DNA from: Branchipolynoe longqiensis | Taxonomy: Eukaryota > Annelida > Polychaeta > Phyllodocida > Polynoidae | DNA length: 64,000 bases | Assembly: GCA_030323885.1 (NCBI GenBank) | Contig: CM059189.1 | Location: forward strand, 52,549,661-52,613,660 | Direction of reading: 5' to 3' | In this document: in pieces, positions 53,752 to 64,000 of the stretch | Position numbering within the stretch: the first letter of the stretch is position 1 | How the letters are laid out: each line of letters begins with the position of its first letter | Notes under the pieces: generated by a model | Told to the model about the DNA's origin: nothing | The model's database searches: none | The model's input: only the letters and a program-made list of their open reading frames with translations | Position numbers and translations under genes: made by a program

Positions 53752-54428
53752 GGGTTTCTTTGTTGTTGTTTTACATCCTAGCAACATCAAAGGTCATACC
53801 AGGATGGGTACTGACTTGTGACAGTGCACATTCATGGTGACCTTATAGTGCTGGCCCACTGGGAGACCTGGCCACCAGCACCATGGCCCAATGTCAAACA
53901 CAGTCATTTTACACTGACACTGGTCAAACCAGTCCTTGTCCTATCCTATTGGACCAGACGGGATGGCCGAATGAGTTAGAGCGTCCGTCTCCCGAGCTGG
54001 TAGATCGCGGGTTCGAACCCTGGTCGAGTCAAACCAATGACTTAGCAATTGATACTTGTTGCTTCCTAGCCTGGCACTTGGTATTATTAGGATAGGGCAA
54101 GGACTGGTTGGCTCAGTGTCAGGATAATGTGACTGAGTGGGATATCGGGTCATGGTGGCGGCGGCCTGTTTTCCCAGTGGTACAGCACTATAAAGTCGCC
54201 ATGAGTGCGCACTGTCACAAGTCGGTACCCATCCTGATATTACCTTAGATGTTGCTAGGACATAAAACAACAAACAAGCAAACAAAAATCCTATCTTATT
54301 TAATGCCGAGCGCCAGGTTACACAGCGATGAGTATCAATTTTATAAGTCATTGCTTTGACTCGACTGTGATTTAAACTCCCAAGCTTCCGCACGGGAAGC
54401 CTGCGCTCTACCAATTCGGCCACCGCGT
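53752..54428 (-). mobile_element. outer SINE-A, split by another SINE-A
   Basis: Reversed 3' part to 'tccttgtcctatcctatt' (53950). It resumes at 54301 'taatgccgagcgccaggtta' and ends in a type-2 head ('caattcggccaccgcgtctg'). Confidence 0.88.
53951..54288 (+). mobile_element. inner SINE-A, type-1 head, with 12-bp duplication
   Basis: TCCTATCCTATT / TCCTATCTTATT flank it (one mismatch). Complete, with A box 'gatggccgaatgagttagag', perfect B box 'gggttcgaaccc' and (caaa)n tail. One of the best-preserved copies. Confidence 0.9.
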
Positions 54429-54687
54429 CTGTTTTGGGGAGGAGTTCAATCATGTCTGTCCTGATGCACAGTGGGCGTGGTGGGGTGCAGAGACCCGCGG
54501 GTCGTGGGAACAGGTTAGTGTGTTGTTGGGTTACCATGGTGATTCACTCACTGGACATGGAGGTATGCACGCATGCCCATACTAGGCACCCTAGCGACCC
54601 GAGGGACGGTTGGTCGCCGTATGCTAGCCAGGCTAACATGTGATTTATAGTATCTGCTCGTTGATGGTACCATATTGTAAGACTGAA
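54429..54687. other. no recognisable feature
   Basis: Unique-looking DNA. Confidence 0.4.
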
Positions 54688-55020
54688 CCAGATGGGATGG
54701 CCGAATGAGTTAGAGCGTCCCTCTCCTGTGTTGGTAGACTGGGTTCGTGGGTCCGAACGCTGGTCGAGTCAAACCAATGACTTAAAAATTGATACTTGTC
54801 GCTTCCTGGCCAGTCGCTCGCCATTGATAGGATAGAGCCAGGACTGGTTAGCACAGTGTCAAGATTATGTGACTGTGTGGGATATTGGGTCATGGTGCTG
54901 GCAGCCTGATCTCCCAATGGGGCAGCACTATGAAAGTCGCCATGAGTGCGCACTGTCACAAGTTGGTACCCATCCTGATATGATGTTAGATGTTGCTAGG
55001 ACATAAAACAACAAACAAAT
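54688..55020 (+). mobile_element. SINE-A copy, type-1 head
   Basis: 'gatggccgaatgagttagag', B box one change ('gggtccgaacgc'), complete body, (caaa)n tail. A short reversed 3'-end fragment follows at 55071-55110. Confidence 0.9.
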
Positions 55021-55264
55021 AGTGTGGTCTACATTGAAGTTAATGTGGGAGTGACCTCCGCATGACTGAAGAGTTTTACATCCTGGCTACATCTAAGGTG
55101 ATATCAGGAGGCGATGGAATGGCATGCATGCTTGAGAGGCAATGCTGTCAATAATAATAACTCATACGTATTTCTTAAAGCTGCATAGTCCGATGAAACA
55201 TCAAATTTTCAAAACCAAAACATTCATCATTTCAACATATCTAACCTAGATATTGATGCACTTA

Positions 55265-55995
55265 AGCCCCCCAGTCATACCTACCCAGACTAGCCCCAGA
55301 TTTTGAGCCGGACCACCCCCGGAGCAGTTGCCCGGACAGCCCCGGACAAAATCGTTGTTTTTGTCGTTTTTTTTGGCTCACAGTCACACTTTCCCAGACG
55401 AGGCCCCGGACCAGAGGCTGGATCGTCCCAGACCACCCCGGACCACCTCGGACCACCCCGGACCACCCCCACACTCCCCGGTATAGCCACGGACTAGTCC
55501 CGGACAAGTGATACGGGGTAAACCAGGCTGTCCGGGGTGATCCGTAGCTAATCTGTGGGCGTCTGGGTCTTATCCGTGCAGTCCGGGAGTGGTCCGTGCC
55601 TACGCCGGGGGTGGTCCGAGAAAATCTGGGGGTAGTCTGGGTTAAACCATGGCTGAAACGTGGCTTATCCGGGGCGAAACAGCCCCAGACCATCCCCGGA
55701 CCACCCCGGACCGGCCCCGGTTCACCCCCGGTCCGCCCCCGGACTACCCAGACCACCCCCAGATCATGTCGGATTGAGCCCAGATCGCTAAATGCCCCGG
55801 ACCGCCCCAGATGTCTTAAACATTTTAAAACATCCGGGGCGGACCCTGGACCAGCCACGGATCACACCGGACCACGCCGGACCACGCTGGACCACCACGG
55901 ACGAGCCACGGACAAGCCACGGATCACGCCGGACCACCCCGGATGACGGTCCGGGGCTCATCCGGCCTCTGATCCGGTTAGGTGTGACTGGGGCT
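55265..55995. mobile_element. inverted-repeat element T9
   Basis: Ends AGCCCCCCAGTCATACCTA / TAGGTGTGACTGGGGCT, TTA duplicated (55262-55264, 55996-55998). Interior is filled with 'ccccggaccac' and the reverse 'gtccggggt' in alternating blocks. 731 bp, no transposase. Confidence 0.8.
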
Positions 55996-56039
55996 TTATA
56001 AAGCATGTGTTGCCCATAGAAGGGAACACCGAAACAATA

Positions 56040-56775
56040 GACTACATCACGGTTCCAGCGGCGCAAAACAAACCCGTGAGAAGCGCATGACTCATGCTAA
56101 TACACTGGGTGCAGTTATGAAATGTGCTAGTTTCAGCTCATCTCAGCTCTTGTTTGAAACATAGAAATTAGAATACCAACTAAAAAATATATATATATAA
56201 TAAATTAAGATATTAATCTTTTATCCAGCATTGCAGCACATCTTAATCAGCACATCTTATGCCATGTGCATTTAGATTTCGACAAATCTAGGCATTCAGA
56301 CTAGTGTTAGAGCCATAGCCAGAGTCAGTTTTACTTATTTTATTCATGTTTTTATTTATATCCCATGGTTAATGACATATGTAGAAATAGAAAATGAGTA
56401 GGGTTAATTAGATATTGGTTATATATTTCTTTGAAACAAGTTTTTGTTGACACATTTGACATTTTAATATTTAGAACAAGAATTACTTCTGGCTAATCAA
56501 TGGTGATGTAAACATCAGCCTGTAAAGTGACTGAAATTGTATGTTTCTTAGCTCAAAATGCTTAGTTATGGAGAGTTGTATCTTAAACATATTCATTATA
56601 TTATTATATTGCATCCTTCCATCCGTGTTTGTGCCAAATTGTTATGTATTTCTATTTATTTTGAATAAAATCGAAGTTTTGCACTATGCGTATCGGCAAA
56701 CTCAATGGCCATACACCTTTGCTTTGCTCCCAACGCCGTTTTCAGCGCATGCGCAGTCGGAACCGTGATGTAGTC
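56040..56775. mobile_element. TA-flanked inverted-repeat element, copy 2
   Basis: Ends GACTACATCACGGTTCC / GGAACCGTGATGTAGTC are perfect inverted repeats, flanked by TA. Collinear with 9024-9771, with small indels. Confidence 0.85.
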
Positions 56776-56958
56776 TATTTAATCAGAACTGTTACTGATA
56801 AAGCCGAGAGTGTCATGGTTTTGGCATGCTTGTCAAAACTAATTTCACATGTTTGCATTTAAAATATCTCAAAGGTTAGCCATTTAAATTAAAAGTCACT
56901 TCAAACTAAAGACTGGTAGATCATAACAATCAAATTAATGTATTTATTTCAGAAAATG

Positions 56959-57060
56959 TATTTGTTTGTTTAACGACCCCCCCCCCCCACCCCACCCCCC
57001 CACACCCCCCAGCACAAAAAGTAAACATTGGCTATGGATTAAGGGTTTATCACAGCAAAA
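56959..57060 (-). mobile_element. SINE-B-like fragment with C run
   Basis: 'tttgtttgtttaacgacccc' and 'attggctatgga' resemble the SINE-B 3' end, separated by C-rich DNA. Confidence 0.45.
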
Positions 57061-57098
57061 TGGCAAAAACTCAAAACCATCGAACTATGCAACTTGAA

Positions 57099-57335
57099 TT
57101 AACCATATCATAAAAATAGTGACAAGAAGTTTAATTGATGTTCATTTTAATCATTATTTCTATTAACGATAAATACATTTCATTAGTGAATTTAAATAAC
57201 ATACATTAATGATTAAGAAGCAGGGTGCTGCTATGCTAGCGATGGCTGCTCGATATGTCCAATGCATAGAGGCTAGATCTGCCCCCGCCCCCCGCACCCG
57301 ACTACTCCATGGCACGAGCGTGGTTTCGCGTGTGG
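57099..57335. other. no recognisable feature
   Basis: AT-rich, then GC-rich spacer. Confidence 0.4.
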
Positions 57336-57342
57336 GGCCCGT

Positions 57343-57640
57343 GCCGGTGTCCGGTGTCCGGTGTCCGGTGTCCGGTGTCCGGTGTCCGGTGGCCGGTGGC
57401 CGGTGTCCGGTGGCCGGTGGCCGGTGGCCGGTGTCCGGTGGCCGGTGGCCGGTGGCCGGTGGCCGGTGGCCGGTGGCCGGTGGCCGGTGGCCGGTGGCCG
57501 GTGGCCGGTGGCCGGTGGCCGGTGGCCGGTGGCCGGTGGCCGGTGGCCGGTGTGGCCGGTGGCCGGTGGCCGGTGGCCGGTGGCCGGTGGCCGGTGGCCG
57601 GTGGCCGGTGGCCGGTGGCCGGTGGCCGGTGGCCGGTGTC
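57343..57640 (+). repeat. heptamer array (ggccggt)n
   Basis: About 42 units, the first ones as gtccggt. One 5-bp unit ('gtgtggcc') near 57550. All frames give the same Pro-Val-Ala-Gly-Gly-Arg-Trp peptide. Confidence 0.97.
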
Positions 57641-57764
57641 TGGGAAGTGTCACCTGGCCCGGGAGCACTGAGTTGGGTGACACTGACAGCGGGCAGGGTG
57701 TGCTGGACGAACGGGAGATCTCCCTGCTACTCACGGCAAGGGATCTACGAGGAGATAAAACATG

Positions 57765-59605
57765 GGTTAGTTAGGGAAGTGTATGGACAGAACACATGGG
57801 ATAGTCAGGGAAGTGTAAGGACAAATGCATGGGTAAGCTAGAACAATGTAAGGGCAGGGTGCATGAGTAAGTTAGAACAGTGTACGGACAGGATGCATGG
57901 GGACGTTAGAACAGTGTAAGGACAGGTTGCATGGGGAAGTTAGAACAGTGTAAGGACAGGATGCATGGGGAAGTTAGAGCAGTGTAAGGACACGATGCAT
58001 GGGGAAGTTAGAACATTGTTGCTAGGACAGGATGCATGGGGAAGTTAGAACAGTGTAAGGACAGGATGCATGGGGAAGTTAGAGCAGTGTAAGGACAGGA
58101 TGCATGGTGAAGTTAGAACATTGTTGCTAGGACAGGATGCATGGGGAAGTTAGAGCAGTGTAAGGACAGGATGCATGGGGACGTTACAGCAGTGTAAGGA
58201 GTGGGTGCATGGGTAAGTTAGAGCAGTGTAAGGACAGGATGCATGGGTAAGTTAGAGCAGTGTAAGGACAGGATGCATGGGTAAGCTAGAACAGTGTAAA
58301 GACAGGATACATAGGTAAGTTAGAGCAGTGTAATGACAGGATGCATGGCTAAGTTAGAGCAGTGTAAGGATAGGCTGAATGGGTAAGTTAGAGCAGTGTA
58401 GGGACAGGATGCGTGGGTAAGTTAGAGCAGTGTAATGACAGGATGTATGGGTAAGTTAGAGCAGTGTTAGAACAGAATACATGAGTATGTTAGAGCAGTG
58501 TAATGACAGGATGCATGGCTAAGTTAGAGCAGTGTAATGAGAGGATGTATGGGGAAGTTAGAACAGTGTATGGACAAGATACATGGGTAAGTTAGAACAG
58601 TGTTAGGACCGGATGCATGGGTAAGTTAGAGCAGTGTAAGGACAGGATGAATGGGTAAGTTAGAAGAGAGTAAGGACAGGATTCATGGGGATGTTAGAGC
58701 AGTGTTGTTAGGACAGGATGTATGGGTAAGTTAGAACAGTGTAAGGACAGGATGCATGGCGAAGTTAGAGCAGTGTAAGGACAGGATGCATGGGGAAGTT
58801 AGAGTGGTGTTATGCGGACAGGATGCATGGGGAAGTTAGGGCAGTGTAAGGACAGGATGCATGGGGAAGTTAGAACAGTGTAAGGACAGGATGCATGGGG
58901 ACCTTAGAGCCGTGTAAGGACAGGATACGTGGGTAAGTTAGAACAGGAGGAATGGGTAAGTTAGAACAATGTAAGGACAGGATGCATGGGGACGTTAGAG
59001 CAGTGTTGTTAGGACAGGATGCATGGGGAAGTTAGAGCCGTGTAAGGACAGGATACATGGGTAAGTTAGAACAGTGTAAGGACAGGATCAATGGGTAAGT
59101 TAGAACAGTGTAAGGACAGGATGCACGGGGAAGTTAAAGCAGTGTTGTTAGGACAGGATGCATGGGGAAGTTAGAGCTGTGTAAGGGCAGGATGCATGGG
59201 AAAGTTAGAGCAGTGTAAGCACAGGATGCATGGGGAAGTTGGAGCAGTGTAAGGGCAGGATACATGGAGAAGTTAGAGCAGTGTTGTTAGGACAGAACAC
59301 GCAGCTAAATTAGGGTAGTGTAAGGACAGGATGCATGGGGAAGTTAGAGCAGTGTAAGGACAGGATGCGTGGGGAAGTTAGAGCGGAGTAAGGACAGGAT
59401 ACATGGGGAAGTTAGAGCAGTGTTAGGACAGAACACACAGCTAAGTTAGGGTAATGTAACGACAGGATACACGGGGAAGTTAGAGCAGTGTAAGGACAGG
59501 ATACATGGGGAAGTTAGGGCAGTGTCAGGACAGGATGCAATGGTAAGTTAGAACAGTGTAAGGACAGGATGCATGGGTAAGCTAGAGCAATATAAGGACG
59601 ACTGA
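57765..59605 (+). repeat. 34-bp satellite, about 53 copies
   Basis: Unit 'gtaaggacaggatgcatggg' + 'gaagttagagcagt'. Variants: gggtaagttag, and 'gttgttaggacag' (a 3-bp longer form) recurring every several units, which hints at a higher-order pattern. Confidence 0.95.
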
Positions 59606-59912
59606 CACTTGTCGACACCAGATGGAGGGGAGGTGGGCGCAGGTGGCGCCATCGGTCTAGTGGGAGTCTTACGGAGAATAACATTAACATTGGTATCAAG
59701 TAATATACTACTAATATATAATGTATAATGGAAACAATTCCCTTCGTATTTTTATACTCGCATAATACGATATACATCACATATATAATATAATACATCT
59801 ATAGTTCATTCATATGTGATATGGCCCATATACACCAGAACAAAGTGTTGGTTTCATTTATAATGTGTAAATAGTGCAGAATGATAACGTGTCAACTGAA
59901 TTACACCCGTAG
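59606..59912. other. no recognisable feature
   Basis: AT-rich DNA. Confidence 0.4.
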
Positions 59913-60265
59913 TTGAAGTTGCTTAGTCCGATGGATTTGAGTTTCTGTCACTTTTCTGAGATCAATATATTAAATTGATTGTTATGATCTACCTTACTTA
60001 CGCTTGAAGTAACATTTATTTCAAATGGCTACCTTTAAATACATCTGAAGTGTAAACCTGTCAAATTAATTTTGGCAAGCATGCAGAACTATAACACTGA
60101 AGGCTTCAGCAGTAACTGGTTCTATTGAATTGACTCAGTATTCCCTTCTATGTGGCAACAAATGTTTAATAAGTGCATCAGTATCTAAGTTTGATATGTG
60201 GAATCAAATCTAGGTAATAATTTTGGTTATAAATATTTGATGCTTCATCGGACTATGCAACTTTA
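59913..60265 (-). mobile_element. TTAA-MITE, complete copy
   Basis: Ends 'ttgaagttgcttagtccgat' and 'catcggactatgcaacttta'. Confidence 0.85.
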
Positions 60266-60664
60266 ATAATAAGCAGCAGGAAAAGAGCCATGTCCACGTT
60301 ACCATCACTAAGTAGGTCACGCCATATATGACCTCCAAAACCTCGTTAAGGCGACACCTATGTAGATGATAAACAACACCAACCATCACGTTGTCTCCCC
60401 CTTGCCTCGCCTCGTCGCCCTTGGCCAGTTCAACGTTCTCAGTTCACGCGGCGCGATGTGTGATTGGTGCGAGGCCCGGTCGGCAGGTGGCGGCACAAGA
60501 CCCGCTCGTGCCGCCCGCGGGGAGGTTGGGGTGGGGGCGCGTGTAGTTTGCAGGTAGGTTAGTTAGTTATTTAAGAAGCAGCTGGTGGCGCTGCCTGGCG
60601 GAGGGTTGTATAACTGTCGCTATGTACATCAGCGGTAAGCATCCATTGTATATTGATCAGTTTG
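60266..60664. other. no gene; CpG-rich patch
   Basis: CpG-rich 60430-60545. No frame with a domain. Confidence 0.4.
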
Positions 60665-61335
60665 CCGTATTTGGGGAGGAGGGGAAGGAGGAGGACGGTC
60701 ATAGCAACAACCAAGTGCCAAGTTTGCGGGGGGGGGGTAGGAGGAGGAGTAGGAGGAGTGGACGGCCATAGCAACAACCAAGTGCCAATTGCGGGGGGGG
60801 GCGGGGAGAGGAGGAGGTGGACGGGCCATAGCAACAACCAAGTGCCAAGTTTGCGGGGGGGGGGGGGGGCAAGGAGAGGGGTGGAACCAACAACAACAAC
60901 AACCGGAGGATGTCCAAGCAACGACAAGTGCCAAGTTTGCGGGGGGGGGGAGGAGGAGGGACGGCACAGCAACGACTAAGTCCAGTTTGCGGGGGGGGGG
61001 AGGAGAAGAGAAGGATTTCCTGAGCAACGACTAAGTGCCAAGTGGTGGGGGGGGGGGGGTAGGAGGAGGAGGACGGCCACAGCAAGGACCAAGTGCCAAG
61101 TTTGGCGCATTTGGGGAGGAGGAGGAGGAGGATAGCCAGAGCAACGACCAGTTGCCGAATTTGGCGCATTTGGGGAGGAAGAGGAGGAGGAGGAGGACGG
61201 CCACAGCAAGGACCAAGTGCGAAGTTTGGCGTATGTAGGGAGGAGGAGGAGGAGGATGGCCAGAGCAACGAGCAGTTGCCGAATTTGACGCATTTGGGGT
61301 AGAGGAGGACGGCCAGAGCAACAACCAAGTGCGAA
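60665..61335 (+). repeat. 60-bp minisatellite, about 11 copies
   Basis: Unit 'agcaacaaccaagtgccaag' + 'tttg' + (g)8-13 or 'gcgcatttgggg' + 'aggaggaggacggcca'. Two forms are blocked: G-run type at left, 'gcgcatttgggg' type at right. Reverse Pro/Leu/Trp frames are artefacts. Confidence 0.9.
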
Positions 61336-61780
61336 TAATTATAGTCTGCGTAGGGAAACAGTGGCCGACTCGCCCCGCACCAGTCCCGGGTCGGAGCGAC
61401 GCCTGGTGCCGGCACCGGGCGCGTGACGTCATGATTGTAGCGGCGGGTGAGGGGCGTCGGGAAGTAGTTGCGGAGTCCACCACTGGCGGCAGCACTGCTC
61501 TCCGGTGTCTCGGCACTGCAGCGTCCGTCCCTTCGAGAGACGCCGTCTCGCCTCTCCTCTTTATCTACAACTGGGGAAAATGCAACAAACAACGGTTCAA
61601 AGAGAGAGAAAACCTGATCAGCTTTGGTGATCGCAGATAACAACAGGAGGCGGGACACGCACCATTTAGGGCGATAATGGGGGGGTTGGAAATGGAAGGC
61701 TTTATGACAATTGCGTGAGAGGGATTTGCGACATGGGTTGTAAATGGTTCGGTGCGCTTGCGGTGGCGGAGGATGACAGG
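61336..61780. other. no recognisable feature
   Basis: GC-rich, then mixed DNA. Confidence 0.4.
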
Positions 61781-62060
61781 GTCGGCGGAGGGGGATGGGT
61801 GGTGTGGGTGGGTGTGTGTGTGGGTGAGAGAGGGGGGTTAGGAGGGTGAGGTGGGGGTGAGTGGGGTGAAAAGGGTGACAGGGGTTAGGAGGGTGAGATG
61901 GGGGTGAGTGGGGTGAGAGGGGTTAGCGGGGTGAGGGCGGGACTGGTGGTCTACCGTACACAATGAGCGCTGGTGTCGGGGTCTGAGGGGGGTTGGGGGA
62001 GGGAGGGAGGGGGGGGGGGTTGAGGAGGGAGGTGTGGTGCCGTGTTGTGTGGTGATGTGT
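61781..62060 (+). repeat. G-rich (ggggtgag)n tract
   Basis: Irregular ggggtgag/gtgagggg units and a G run near 62010. Confidence 0.85.
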
Positions 62061-62089
62061 GTGGGTGGGCGTTGTCTGCGTGGAGTGTA

Positions 62090-62286
62090 CAGTAAAACCT
62101 CTCTAAGTTAACCGACCATGGGACCGACGTTAAATGGTCTATTTAGGGAGGTGGTCGGTTTGGGGAGTTTTCTAAAACGTTACAATGGTATTTATTGTAT
62201 GGGCGTTTTTTTTAATACCCAAATAAAGCAATCGATATAGGGAAGTGTTCGATATGTGGAGGTTGTCAGTTAGAGAGGTTTTACTG
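62090..62286. mobile_element. pogo-like MITE, copy 1
   Basis: 197 bp, ends CAGTAAAACCTCTCTAA / TTAGAGAGGTTTTACTG (near perfect), flanked by TA. CAGT ends and TA target fit pogo/Tigger relatives of Tc1/mariner. No coding sequence. Confidence 0.8.
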
Positions 62287-62836
62287 TATCTAGTTGTGGG
62301 GGGTGGGGGGGGGGCGGGGGGGGCGGTAGGGCGGGCAGGTGATCTGGGCGTCTGAGACGTTGAGCCCCAGCCGGGAGCCCACTCACATGCAGCGCGCGTT
62401 CTGATTGGTCGACAGCTCGTGCCGAAAGCGTGTCACCGTTTTTGGGCGCCAAGATATGAAAGCGATCACGGCGGTTAAATCCTGGCCCTGCGTTTACTCA
62501 GCCTTTCAACAACCATCTGCGGACTTTCAAGCATTTTTATCGCAGTCCCATATTATCAGTATACAACACTACCCAACGCGATAAGCTCATAAAGTGGATA
62601 GTGCTTTCCCTATTCCGCGCGCCTTGGCTTTAGTTTGACCCCTCCCCCCACCCGTTCCCCCAGCCAGCCTTTGTTTCTATCATCATACATGGTTTTAATT
62701 TAGTTAGCATACATGGAATTGATCGACAAAATACTCCATTTTATTTTTCACTCCTGAGAGCATCCCTTTTAAACAGCAAACCATTTTACTTCAGAGTCGC
62801 CAACAAAAAAAATAAGGGCCAATGTTTGGGTTACCA
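62287..62836. other. no gene; G run
   Basis: G runs at 62297-62325, then unique-looking DNA. Confidence 0.4.
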
Positions 62837-63009
62837 CAGTAAAACATCTCCAACCGACTTAAAATTAAATGGTCCATTTAGGGAAGTGGTCGGCTTAGGG
62901 AATTATTTTTTAAATCGCTATAATGGGATCATTTGGGACCCAAATAAAGCGATCGATATAGGGGAGCGATCGATCTGTGGAGGTGGTCGGTTAGAGAGGT
63001 TTTTATTGT
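62837..63009. mobile_element. pogo-like MITE, copy 2
   Basis: Collinear with copy 1 ('aaatggtccatttagggaag', 'caaataaagcgatcgatata'), ends diverged (CAGTAAAACATCTC / GAGAGGTTTTTATTG). Confidence 0.72.
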
Positions 63010-63236
63010 TTTACTAAATAAATGCGACGCGCTCGGCGCGAGACCCACTGAGCGGGCTTTGATGCTGTGGTGTAGCGCGCTGAGTGATAAGGCGCCAGGT
63101 GCACACAACCACCTGCACGCCGCCTGGTGGCGATAAGGTCCTCCACGGTGTCACTGTGTTACAGGCAGTTCACAAACACCTTCAGCGGGAAAGTAACTCC
63201 CCACCTCCAGCCCTCACCAGCCCCCACCCGCCCTCA

Positions 63237-63736
63237 NNNNNNNNNNNNNNNNNNNNNNNNNNNNNNNNNNNNNNNNNNNNNNNNNNNNNNNNNNNNNNNN
63301 NNNNNNNNNNNNNNNNNNNNNNNNNNNNNNNNNNNNNNNNNNNNNNNNNNNNNNNNNNNNNNNNNNNNNNNNNNNNNNNNNNNNNNNNNNNNNNNNNNNN
63401 NNNNNNNNNNNNNNNNNNNNNNNNNNNNNNNNNNNNNNNNNNNNNNNNNNNNNNNNNNNNNNNNNNNNNNNNNNNNNNNNNNNNNNNNNNNNNNNNNNNN
63501 NNNNNNNNNNNNNNNNNNNNNNNNNNNNNNNNNNNNNNNNNNNNNNNNNNNNNNNNNNNNNNNNNNNNNNNNNNNNNNNNNNNNNNNNNNNNNNNNNNNN
63601 NNNNNNNNNNNNNNNNNNNNNNNNNNNNNNNNNNNNNNNNNNNNNNNNNNNNNNNNNNNNNNNNNNNNNNNNNNNNNNNNNNNNNNNNNNNNNNNNNNNN
63701 NNNNNNNNNNNNNNNNNNNNNNNNNNNNNNNNNNNN
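63237..63736. other. assembly gap
   Basis: Exactly 500 N. Open frames crossing it are meaningless. DNA between 63010 and 63236 shows nothing known. Confidence 1.
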
Positions 63737-63739
63737 AAG

Positions 63740-64000
63740 TATGCGCACGCTACGTACGAGTGTTTGTGTGAGTGTGTGTGCACGACTCTGTGCACTAGTG
63801 TGCATGCAGTGTGTGAGTGTGTGCAGCAGTGTGTGAGTCTGTCTATCAGTGTGCATGCAGTGTGTGAGTGTGTGTATCAGTGGGTTAGTGTGTGTACCAA
63901 TGTGCATGCAGTGTGTGAGTGTGTGTATCAGTGTGCATGCAGTGAGTGTACCAGTGTGCATCCAGCGTGCGAGTGTGTACCAGTATGCACACACTGTGTG
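63740..64000. repeat. GTGTGAGT / GTGCATGCA repeat
   Basis: Units of about 34 bp containing 'gtgtgcatgcagtgtgtgag', continuing past the window edge. Confidence 0.85.

Larger units (their letters stand above)
55175..57098 (+). mobile_element. TTAA-MITE containing three other insertions
   Basis: MITE pieces: 55175-55264, 55999-56037, 56778-56958 and 57061-57098. Together they rebuild a copy of ordinary length ending 'catcgaactatgcaactt'. Inserts are T9, the TA-flanked element copy 2, and a SINE-B-like fragment. Confidence 0.85.

Noticed and set aside
60699..61658. 319-codon reverse frame
   Set aside because: Most of it is the 60-bp minisatellite; the remainder has no domain.
63084..63994. Frames of about 190-270 codons across the gap
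   Set aside because: They run through 500 N and are meaningless.

Overview
This window looks like non-genic, repeat-saturated DNA from a large animal nuclear genome. I found no host protein gene that I would defend. The support is eukaryotic mobile DNA throughout: about 30 copies or pieces of one tRNA-derived SINE (here SINE-A), a second tRNA-derived SINE (SINE-B), about 20 copies or pieces of a TTAA-flanked MITE, short inverted-repeat elements, 5'-truncated LINEs, LTR and DIRS-like retroelement remnants, and many kilobases of satellite and microsatellite. SINE-B resembles a repeat I associate from memory with molluscan genomes, so a mollusc is my best guess. That is inference, not something the sequence proves. 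A run of exactly 500 N (63237-63736) marks a scaffold gap.

Layout. 1-2.5 kb: MITE remains split by an inverted-repeat element filled with a 10-bp array. 3.2-7.8 kb: a MITE inside a MITE; the inner one has amplified a 48-bp piece of itself into two arrays, with a broken Ty3/gypsy-like LTR-gag fragment between them. 8-13 kb: LINE fragments, SINEs, a TA-flanked inverted-repeat element, GTGAGTGT repeats and a CCCCT tract. 14 kb: a 67-bp G run. 16-19 kb: an octamer array, and a SINE-B split by a LINE that retains RNase H. 19.6-22.5 kb: a SINE split by an inverted-repeat element that carries another SINE, then a trimeric satellite with a 127-bp period. 23-31 kb: octamer array, SINEs and MITEs. 34-37 kb: SINE-B containing a MITE containing a smaller element, then a 1-kb GTGAGTGC array. 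39-41 kb: a DIRS-like reverse transcriptase/RNase H pseudogene. 42.4-43.6 kb: SINE containing a MITE containing a miniature LTR element. 44-47.3 kb: two inverted-repeat elements, one with a long potential hairpin. 48.4-49.6 kb: 50-bp satellite. 50-52 kb: octamer, decamer and polypurine tracts. 53-55 kb: SINE inside SINE. 55-57 kb: a MITE with three insertions. 57.3-59.6 kb: heptamer array and 34-bp satellite. 60.7-61.3 kb: 60-bp minisatellite. 62-63 kb: two pogo-like MITEs.

Most boundaries are unusually firm because related copies elsewhere in the window act as empty sites. These give target duplications of TTAA (MITE), TTA/TAA (a set of nine inverted-repeat elements, PIF/Harbinger-like by that criterion), TA, and 10-17 bp (SINEs and LINEs). 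The best candidate for something undescribed is the 502-bp element at 42682-43183. It has LTR-like ends, a primer-binding-like and a polypurine-like segment, and a tRNA-derived Pol III promoter inside each terminal repeat. The other notable signals are the inverted-repeat family whose interiors appear built from runaway copies of short motifs, and the repeated independent growth of 7-, 8- and 10-bp arrays.
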